Shown: one piece after another, positions 1 through 3,948 of the stretch
Layout: each line of letters opens with the position of its first letter
Position numbering within the stretch: the first letter of the stretch is position 1
Source: an uncultured Christensenellaceae bacterium
GTDB lineage: Bacteria; Bacillota; Clostridia; Christensenellales; Aristaeellaceae
Reading direction: 5' to 3'
Length of the DNA: 5,306 nt
Assembly (NCBI GenBank): GCA_905236495.1
Contig: CAJOPV010000121.1
Coordinates: 1 to 5,306, forward strand
The notes under the pieces: model-generated
What the model was told of the DNA's origin: nothing
The model's database searches: none
What the model saw: the letters and a program-made list of their open reading frames with translations, nothing else
Translations under genes and position numbers: made by a program

Positions 1-2
1 AG

Positions 3-26
3 TCGAAAGGGCTGAGGCCCTTTCGA
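3..26 (-). terminator. Perfect 10-bp inverted repeat, possible terminator of the leftward operon
   Basis: The arms TCGAAAGGGC (3-12) and GCCCTTTCGA (17-26) are exact reverse complements around the 4-base loop TGAG. The repeat lies 109 bases beyond the stop of the last leftward gene, where an intrinsic terminator could sit. Read leftward, the T-tract that would prove this would fall before position 1 and cannot be seen. Read rightward, no T-run follows. It could equally be bidirectional or a simple palindrome. Confidence 0.4.
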
Positions 27-53
27 GCTATCCCGGGGTTTATTGATACTCTG

Positions 54-75
54 CGGGCGGCTGATAGCCGACCCG
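54..75. repeat. GC-rich hairpin downstream of the serine hydrolase gene
   Basis: CGGGCGGCT (54-62) pairs with AGCCG (66-70) and, after one bulged A at 71, with CCCG (72-75), around the loop GAT. This gives nine pairs in all. No T-run follows on either strand, so it does not meet the usual definition of an intrinsic terminator by itself. It may protect the 3' end of the leftward message, or act together with the hairpin at 3-26. Function is inferred from position only. Confidence 0.35.
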
Positions 76-135
76 AAGGGGATGCGCTGCGCACCTCCGA
101 AGAGATACGCACGTTGAAGCTGCCCTTGCAGGGTT

Positions 136-1335
136 TTACTCGCCCTCTACCACGACGAAACTTGGCTGGGCGTCTTCGATCCAGCGGGAGACGTAGGCGA
201 TGGCGCGCTCGGGGCGGGTGGCGATTTCCTTTCCGCTGAAGCTGACCGCCAGGCCGTTCATCACGAATACCACCACCGTTTCGCTTTCCGGCTCATAGAA
301 CAGATCCGCCAGCAGCCCTTCCCACCGGCCCTGATGCCCGTACCAGACGCGGCCCTCGATCTCCACCCGGTAGGTGCACAGGCCGTAGGGGCTTTGCCCC
401 GTGACCGAGCTGCCGGGGAGGAGGGATTGATCCTGCCGCATCAGGCGGACAGAGCCGGGGGAGAGGAGGCGCACCCCATCCGCCGTGCCGTTCCCCGCCA
501 GGGCAACGCCGATCTTTTCCAGCCCCTCCAGGCTGATATACAGCCCGCCTACCGAAGCCCGGTAATGGCTGGCGGGATCGCAGGCGGGGTCGTATTCCGC
601 CGCGTCCAGCTCGATATACCGGGCCGCAGACTGATACACCAGGCCCTGGGGGTCGTAGGTGTTGGCAAGGCGGGTGGGATCGGGCAGCAGATGAGCGGAA
701 AAGGAGGCGTTGATGCCCAGGGGCTCAAAGATCTGCTCCGTCATGTACGTATTGAAATTCTGCCCCGTGGCCCGTTCGATTTCGCTGCACAGGATACCGC
801 CGTTCAGGTTGGCGTAGGCGTAGGCGCTGCCCGGGGCTGCGGAGGAAAAATAGGTCTTGTCCGTTTCGTCGATGCGCTCCCAGCGGGGGGCGCCGATATA
901 GGGGGCGGCGGGGAGGAGGGAGGTGGTGTGGCTCATGGCCTGGCGCAGCGTCACGTCCTTGTTGGGGTATCGGGGATTGCGGATGGGCGTCCCGTCGGAT
1001 CGGCACAGGGGCGCGTCCAGGGAAAGCTTCCCTTCCTCCACCAGCTGCATTACCCCTACGGCGGCGATGAGCTTGGTGACGGAGGCCACCTTGAACACCG
1101 TCTTTTCCGTGACCGGGTGGGCGGCGCTTTTGCTTTGCCCGCCCCAGAAGAAGGAATAGACGCGCTGCCCCTGCCGGGTTACCAGCACGCCGCCGCTTAC
1201 CACCTCCGCCCGGTCAAACATGCCGGCAAAGTAGCTGTTTGCCCGGGCGGCCTGATCCTCGGTCAGGGCGAAGGCCCGGGAGGCGGATAAAAGAAGGACG
1301 GCGGCAAGCGCCAGGGCGGCCCAGCGTTTGTTCAT
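136..1335 (-). CDS. Exported beta-lactamase-family serine hydrolase (penicillin-binding protein-like)
   Basis: The 399-residue product fits the Beta-lactamase family that holds class C beta-lactamases, DD-peptidases and related esterases. These use an acyl-serine intermediate on peptidoglycan peptides, beta-lactams or esters. A signal peptide is clear: basic MNKR, a hydrophobic run at about 5-18, and a likely signal peptidase I site after Ala21-Phe-Ala23. The three active-site motifs are present in order: SVTK at 85-88 (nucleophile Ser85, Lys88), YAN at 174-176, and HQG at 334-336 in place of the KTG box. Four cysteines (111, 183, 252, 320) lie in the exported part. No C-terminal membrane anchor is evident. 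The ATG is supported by an AGAGGA site 8 bases upstream. It is the last gene of the par operon, starting one base after the parB stop. Substrate cannot be told from sequence; cell-wall peptidase or esterase is as likely as antibiotic resistance. Confidence 0.88.
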   Translation of the reverse strand: MNKRWAALALAAVLLLSASRAFALTEDQAARANSYFAGMFDRAEVVSGGVLVTRQGQRVYSFFWGGQSKSAAHPVTEKTVFKVASVTKLIAAVGVMQLVEEGKLSLDAPLCRSDGTPIRNPRYPNKDVTLRQAMSHTTSLLPAAPYIGAPRWERIDETDKTYFSSAAPGSAYAYANLNGGILCSEIERATGQNFNTYMTEQIFEPLGINASFSAHLLPDPTRLANTYDPQGLVYQSAARYIELDAAEYDPACDPASHYRASVGGLYISLEGLEKIGVALAGNGTADGVRLLSPGSVRLMRQDQSLLPGSSVTGQSPYGLCTYRVEIEGRVWYGHQGRWEGLLADLFYEPESETVVVFVMNGLAVSFSGKEIATRPERAIAYVSRWIEDAQPSFVVVEGE

Positions 1336-1336
1336 G

Positions 1337-2179
1337 TTATGATTCCTCTAATTTTTCCAGGCATTGGTACAGCCTGTCCAATTCATCCTCGCTGTAATAC
1401 TGCAAAATGATACGGCCCTTTTTCCGACTGCCCTTGAATTGGGTACGAAGGCCGAAGGTCTGCTGCATGCGGCTTTCCATGTCCCGAAGCTCCAAAGGCA
1501 GGGGCTTGGGGGCAGGCTTGGGCGCGGGGGCCGGGGCCGCCGCCAGCTTTTCCAGGGCGCGGACGCTGAGGCCCTCCCGGATGACCCGCTCCGCCAGGGC
1601 TGCCTGCAGCTTTTCATCGGAAAGCCCCGCCAGCACCCGGGCATGCCCGGCAGATAAGCGCCCCGCCGCTACGTCCTGACGCACGCTTTCGGGCAGGTTC
1701 AAAAGCCGCAGCAGATTGGCGATGACCGGGCGGGATTTGCCCAGCCGTTTGGCGGCCTGCTCCTGGGTGTAGCTGAAATCATCCATCAGCTGCCGCACGG
1801 CGGCGGCCTCTTCCATGGGATTCAGGTCCTCCCGCTGGATGTTTTCGATGAGGGCGGCCTCCATCTGCTCCCGCTGGGTCATATCCCTGACGATGCAGGG
1901 CACGGCGTCCAGCCCGGCGATGCGGGCGGCCCGGAAGCGGCGCTCCCCCGCCACGATGCGGAAGCGTCCTCCCTGCTCCACCACCAGCAGGGGCTGCAAT
2001 ACCCCCGCTTCCAGGATGGAATCCGCCAGGGCGCGGAGGGCGCTTTCGTCAAAGCCCCGGCGGGGCTGCGAGGGATTGGGGTCCAGTTCCGTGACGGAAA
2101 TCAGGCGCACGCCGCCTTCCGTATCGCTGCTTTCGGGCAGCAGGGCGTCCAGGCCCCGGCCCAGCCCGGTCTTCTTCAT
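1337..2179 (-). CDS. parB: Chromosome partitioning protein ParB/Spo0J (CTP-dependent parS-binding clamp)
   Basis: The 280-residue product is a full-length ParB, the protein that binds parS sites near the origin, spreads as a CTP-gated clamp, loads SMC and stimulates ParA ATPase. Regions in order: the N-terminal ParA-activating motif GLGRGLDALL (5-14); NPSQPRR (35-41) and GVLQPL (59-64); the CTP-binding motifs GERRFRAA (78-85) and ENIQREDLNPMEEA (112-125); the parS-reading helix-turn-helix around 137-164; and LSAGHARVL (175-183). An Ala/Pro/Lys linker (about 214-228) then leads to a C-terminal dimerisation domain to 280. The ATG has GAGGTGA 6 bases upstream. The gene starts 11 bases after the parA stop, as expected for a soj-spo0J pair. 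No intact parS palindrome lies in this window. ParB rather than the Noc paralogue is favoured by the pairing with parA and the N-terminal motif. Confidence 0.96.
   Translation of the reverse strand: MKKTGLGRGLDALLPESSDTEGGVRLISVTELDPNPSQPRRGFDESALRALADSILEAGVLQPLLVVEQGGRFRIVAGERRFRAARIAGLDAVPCIVRDMTQREQMEAALIENIQREDLNPMEEAAAVRQLMDDFSYTQEQAAKRLGKSRPVIANLLRLLNLPESVRQDVAAGRLSAGHARVLAGLSDEKLQAALAERVIREGLSVRALEKLAAAPAPAPKPAPKPLPLELRDMESRMQQTFGLRTQFKGSRKKGRIILQYYSEDELDRLYQCLEKLEES
1344..1349 (-). promoter_or_regulatory. Ribosome binding site of the serine hydrolase, inside the end of parB
   Basis: AGAGGA on the minus strand sits 8 bases before the ATG at 1335 and lies wholly within the last parB codons. 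The junction reads TAACATG, so one base separates the parB stop from the next start. This supports the chosen start and points to translational coupling. Confidence 0.75.
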
Positions 2180-2185
2180 GTATCT

Positions 2186-2192
2186 TCACCTC
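2186..2192 (-). promoter_or_regulatory. parB ribosome binding site overlapping the parA stop
   Basis: GAGGTGA on the minus strand lies 6 bases before the parB ATG and shares bases with the parA TGA stop (2191-2193). The overlap suggests that ribosomes ending parA help initiate parB, keeping the two products in proportion. Confidence 0.75.
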
Positions 2193-2949
2193 AACGGTTA
2201 TTTGCGATCACTTCCCGCGCCAGGGCGCGATAAGCCTCCGCCCCGGTGCTGCGGCTGTCATACAGATGAATGGGCAGCCCGTGGCTGGGGGCCTCCCCCA
2301 AACGCACGTTCCGGGGCACGGTGGTGCGGAACACCTTTTGCTTAAAGTGGCGCTTCACCTCCGCCACCACCTGAAGGCCCAGGTTGGTGCGCCCGTCCAG
2401 CATGGTGAGCAGCACCCCTTCGATCTCCAGGGCGGGGTTCAGCCCCTTTCGCACCCGCTGCACCGTGTTCATCAGCGCTGTGACCCCCTCCAGGGCGTAA
2501 TACTCGCATTGAATGGGGATCAGCACGCTTTGGGCGGCGGTGAGGGCGTTGACGGTGAGCAGGCCCAGGGAGGGCGGGCAATCCACCAGCAGGAAATCGT
2601 AATCCCCCCGGACGCTCTCCAGGGCGGCCCGCATGCGGTATTCCCGGCGCTCCAGCCCCGCCAGCTCCAATTCCGCCCCCGCCAGGCGGATATCCCCGGG
2701 GCAGAGGCACAGCCCGGATTGCCGGGTCTTTTCCACGGCGCTCTCCAGGGTGCATTCCCCCAGCAGCGCTTCATATACCGTCTTTTTCCCGGCCCGGATG
2801 CCCAGGCCGCTGGTGGCGTTGCCCTGGGGGTCCATATCCACAAGCAGCACCCGTTTGCCGCATTCCGCCAGGCAGGCCGCCAGGTTCACCGCCGTGGTGG
2901 TCTTGCCCACGCCGCCCTTCTGATTGGCGATGCAAATGATCTTTCCCAT
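2191..2949 (-). CDS. parA: Chromosome partitioning ATPase ParA/Soj
   Basis: The 252-residue product is a typical short chromosomal ParA (Soj). It is a P-loop ATPase that dimerises on ATP, binds DNA non-specifically, is switched off by ParB and, in Bacillus, inhibits or activates DnaA depending on its nucleotide state. The deviant Walker A motif KGGVGKTT is at 11-18, with signature Lys11 and catalytic Lys16. Walker A' is VLLVDMDPQGNAT at 34-46, with Asp40. Walker B is FLLVDCPPSLG at 119-129, with Asp123. The conserved VPRNVRLGEAPSHG segment is at 211-224, where DNA-contacting arginines lie in Soj homologues. There is no N-terminal helix-turn-helix extension, which argues against a type Ia plasmid ParA. 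The ATG is preceded by AGAAGG (2957-2962) at 7 bases. It follows the 159-residue gene by 18 bases and precedes parB by 11. Confidence 0.96.
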   Translation of the reverse strand: MGKIICIANQKGGVGKTTTAVNLAACLAECGKRVLLVDMDPQGNATSGLGIRAGKKTVYEALLGECTLESAVEKTRQSGLCLCPGDIRLAGAELELAGLERREYRMRAALESVRGDYDFLLVDCPPSLGLLTVNALTAAQSVLIPIQCEYYALEGVTALMNTVQRVRKGLNPALEIEGVLLTMLDGRTNLGLQVVAEVKRHFKQKVFRTTVPRNVRLGEAPSHGLPIHLYDSRSTGAEAYRALAREVIANNR

Positions 2950-2967
2950 GATCGAACCTTCTTTTGA

Positions 2968-3447
2968 TTAGGTATCCAGCCACATCTGCCAGCGGAAGGC
3001 CGGATAGCAATTGCGGATGAGGGAAGCAATGGCCTTCAGCTCAGCCTGGGTTTGCAGCGGAGCAAAATGCAGATACAGCGCCTTCAGGGCCGCCAGGCTG
3101 TCCCGCCGCAGGGCGTACTGCTCAACGGCCTGCAGGTGCTTTTGATCCAGGGGCAGTTCGGATAAGGCCAGGCAGAGGATCTCGTCCGCCAGGGTGCTCA
3201 CGTCCTCCAGCCGCATCCGCACCCGGCCCCCGTCCGGGGCTTCCACCAGCATGCTGCCCTGGGTGGCGCTGTGGATGGCGCGGAAAAGCTGGCTGTCCAG
3301 GCTTTGGTAGAGGGCGTCCGGGTCCTGCCGGATGGTGTAGGCGTTCAGCTGCCGGGTGATCTCCTCCGCCGCGGGCATCACCGCCGCCGTCAGCTGCGCC
3401 CCCAGCCAGGGCTGCAAAAGCGCCGTAACCTCTGTCAGCGCCGCCAT
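2968..3447 (-). CDS. Unrecognised 159-residue helical protein heading the par operon
   Basis: I do not recognise this protein. The ATG at 3447 is chosen because GGGAGG (3456-3461) lies 8 bases upstream. A longer reading from GTG at 3486 would add 13 residues and has no Shine-Dalgarno site. The sequence looks soluble, with no signal peptide or membrane segment. It appears mostly alpha-helical, with one likely beta turn around APDGGRVRMRL (70-80), an acidic excess, two separated cysteines (92, 147) and Trp at 14, 153 and 156. There are no metal-binding, nucleotide-binding or evident DNA-binding motifs. It does not resemble Noc, RsmG, Jag or other usual origin-side proteins. It is the first gene of the leftward unit, 18 bases before parA, and shares the GC-rich codon use of its neighbours. 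A role linked to segregation or DnaA control is only an inference from position. Confidence 0.8.
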   Translation of the reverse strand: MAALTEVTALLQPWLGAQLTAAVMPAAEEITRQLNAYTIRQDPDALYQSLDSQLFRAIHSATQGSMLVEAPDGGRVRMRLEDVSTLADEILCLALSELPLDQKHLQAVEQYALRRDSLAALKALYLHFAPLQTQAELKAIASLIRNCYPAFRWQMWLDT

Positions 3448-3455
3448 GCCCTTCG

Positions 3456-3461
3456 CCTCCC
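3456..3461 (-). promoter_or_regulatory. Ribosome binding site fixing the start of the 159-residue gene
   Basis: GGGAGG on the minus strand is 8 bases before ATG 3447. It decides for the shorter protein, because it falls inside the extra codons of the alternative GTG reading. Confidence 0.75.
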
Positions 3462-3507
3462 TTCCTCGTCTATCCAAAGATACCACACTCGGGCCCGTTT
3501 GTCCAGC

Positions 3508-3526
3508 GCCGGGGCTTTTCCCCGGC
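3508..3526. repeat. 7-bp perfect GC hairpin upstream of the par operon
   Basis: GCCGGGG (3508-3514) and CCCCGGC (3520-3526) pair exactly around the loop CTTTT. In the leftward message this falls in the leader of the 159-residue gene, about 60 bases before its start. No T-run follows on the leader strand, so it is not a plain terminator. Confidence 0.5.
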
Positions 3527-3547
3527 CCCGCTTTTCCCGCTGCGGGG
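3526..3547. repeat. Second GC hairpin, adjacent to the first
   Basis: CCCCGC (3526-3531) pairs with GCGGGG (3542-3547) around a 10-base loop. It abuts the hairpin at 3508-3526, sharing one base with it. The octamer CTTTTCCC occurs at 3515-3522 and again at 3531-3538, a 16-base spacing. The pair forms a GC-rich wall at the left edge of the AT-rich block. Confidence 0.4.
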
Positions 3548-3550
3548 GAT

Positions 3551-3640
3551 TTCCAAATTCTTAAATTTCTGTTTCAGCCCTTTCAAATTCTGTAAAAACC
3601 GTGTAAATTTATGCGAACGATGAATAAATATAAATTCAAT
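3551..3640. other. AT-rich block, candidate DNA unwinding element
   Basis: By direct count, 66 of these 90 bases are A or T, in an otherwise strongly GC-rich window. AAATT followed by T or C recurs at 3555, 3563, 3585, 3605 and 3632. CAAATTCT is repeated at 3554-3561 and 3584-3591, a 30-base spacing. Easily melted, repeat-bearing DNA beside DnaA boxes is the expected form of an unwinding element. I see no clear run of DnaA-trio triplets, so the role is inferred from composition and position. Confidence 0.55.
3558..3586 (-). promoter_or_regulatory. Possible promoter of the leftward par operon
   Basis: On the minus strand TTGAAA (3581-3586) is followed after 17 bases by TAAGAA (3558-3563). The -35 is close to consensus but the -10 matches only three of six positions. 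Transcription would begin near 3551 and leave a leader of about 100 bases carrying both GC hairpins. No better leftward pair was found, and the AT-rich context makes chance matches likely. Confidence 0.3.
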
Positions 3641-3705
3641 CCGGCAGGCGGGGCCTACGGCTTGTGGTGGCGCGTGGGCGGCAACACTATTTGTGGCAGT
3701 GAAAG

Positions 3706-3714
3706 TTATCAACA
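3706..3714 (+). promoter_or_regulatory. DnaA box, variant TTATCAACA
   Basis: This site differs from the consensus TTATCCACA at one position. With its flanks it forms the 14-mer AAAGTTATCAACAG (3702-3715), which recurs with one change around the perfect box at 3834. It is the box nearest the AT-rich block, about 65 bases from its right edge, and lies upstream of the dnaA promoter. Confidence 0.7.
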
Positions 3715-3764
3715 GTCTGTATGAAGCAAACGGGGCCGGAACTGGAAGATATTAGGAAATCCCC

Positions 3765-3793
3765 TTGAAAAACGGGGCGGAATCTGCTATGAT
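3765..3793 (+). promoter_or_regulatory. Vegetative promoter of dnaA with extended -10
   Basis: TTGAAA (3765-3770) and TATGAT (3788-3793) are separated by the optimal 17 bases, and TGC at 3785-3787 gives an extended -10. Each hexamer departs from the sigma-70/sigma-A consensus only slightly. Transcription should start near 3800, giving a dnaA leader of about 150 bases. Two DnaA boxes (3820 and 3834) lie just downstream of the start, where bound DnaA could block the polymerase, a known form of DnaA autoregulation. Confidence 0.75.
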
Positions 3794-3819
3794 AGGGGCG
3801 TGGCTGACGGGAAATGAAG

Positions 3820-3828
3820 TTTTCCACA
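3820..3828 (+). promoter_or_regulatory. DnaA box, variant TTTTCCACA
   Basis: One mismatch from TTATCCACA, at the third position. It has the same orientation as the perfect box and begins 14 bases before it, so the two could hold neighbouring DnaA molecules. It lies about 20 bases after the predicted dnaA transcription start. Confidence 0.65.
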
Positions 3829-3833
3829 AAAAG

Positions 3834-3842
3834 TTATCCACA
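3834..3842 (+). promoter_or_regulatory. DnaA box, perfect TTATCCACA
   Basis: An exact match to the high-affinity DnaA box, in the same direction as the boxes at 3706 and 3820. It lies in the dnaA leader, 106 bases before the start codon, and ends just before the hairpin that begins at 3844. It is the strongest single piece of evidence that the gap is an origin or DnaA-controlled region. Confidence 0.88.
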
Positions 3843-3843
3843 G

Positions 3844-3881
3844 CCCGCGGCGAAACGCACCGCTGACGGGTGTTCTTTTTT
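3844..3881 (+). terminator. Attenuator-like hairpin and T-run in the dnaA leader
   Basis: GCGG (3847-3850) pairs with CCGC (3860-3863). The outer CCC (3844-3846) can pair with GGG (3868-3870), leaving a 4-base bulge TGAC. Immediately after comes TGTTC and six T residues (3876-3881). A GC stem followed by a T-run is the form of an intrinsic terminator, but the interrupted stem is weaker than usual. If used, it would cut most dnaA transcripts at about 80 bases. It may instead be chance. Confidence 0.3.
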
Positions 3882-3935
3882 CGGCCTGTGGGCCCCAGCG
3901 ATACGCAAATAATCATGCAAATGCTGCATAGAAGC

Positions 3936-3940
3936 GGAGA
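3936..3940 (+). promoter_or_regulatory. dnaA ribosome binding site supporting a TTG start
   Basis: GGAGA lies 8 bases before TTG 3949. The two nearby ATG codons at 3915 and 3921 are out of frame with dnaA, and the protein from TTG begins at the expected point of DnaA domain I, so the TTG start is preferred. Confidence 0.75.
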
Positions 3941-3948
3941 CGAGCACA

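Larger units (their letters stand above)
3448..3948. other. oriC: Gene-free intergenic region, candidate chromosomal origin (oriC)
   Basis: This 501-base stretch separates two divergent transcription units and holds no convincing gene. From left to right it contains a GC hairpin pair (3508-3547), a block of 73% A+T (3551-3640), a DnaA box variant (3706-3714), the dnaA promoter (3765-3793), two adjacent DnaA boxes (3820-3842), a hairpin with T-run (3844-3881) and the dnaA ribosome site. DnaA boxes plus an AT-rich unwinding block next to dnaA are the standard signs of a bacterial oriC. In Bacillus the origin is bipartite and the unwinding element lies after dnaA, so the second half could be beyond the window. 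Confidence 0.75.

Noticed and set aside
334..1290. A 318-codon open frame on the plus strand, opposite the serine hydrolase
   Set aside because: The hydrolase frame has a signal peptide and all three catalytic motifs. The antisense product is low-complexity and has no family features.
1496..1540. Low-complexity G/C run inside parB
   Set aside because: It encodes the Ala/Pro/Lys linker expected between the DNA-binding and dimerisation domains, so it is not a separate repeat element.
2266..2967. A 233-codon open frame on the plus strand, opposite parA
   Set aside because: parA is certain on the minus strand; the antisense product is Gly/Gln/His-rich with no recognisable domain.
3448..3486. 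Longer start (GTG at 3486) for the 159-residue gene
   Set aside because: It has no upstream Shine-Dalgarno site and would place the good GGGAGG site inside the coding sequence; ATG 3447 is better.
3570..3585. Possible parS site beginning TGTTTCA
   Set aside because: Only the left half matches. The right half GCCCTTTCA bears no resemblance to CGTGAAACA, so the palindrome is missing.
3661..3701. Reverse-strand DnaA boxes at TGTGGTGGC and TGTGGCAGT
   Set aside because: Each has about four mismatches to TGTGGATAA, too many to call.
3470..3712. An 80-codon minus-strand frame inside the origin gap
   Set aside because: It crosses the AT-rich block, the GC hairpins and a DnaA box, lacks a convincing ribosome site and has no family likeness.
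3885..3913. Second dnaA promoter with AATAAT at 3908-3913 as -10
   Set aside because: No acceptable -35 at 16-18 bases upstream (CCTGTG at best), and it would leave a very short leader.
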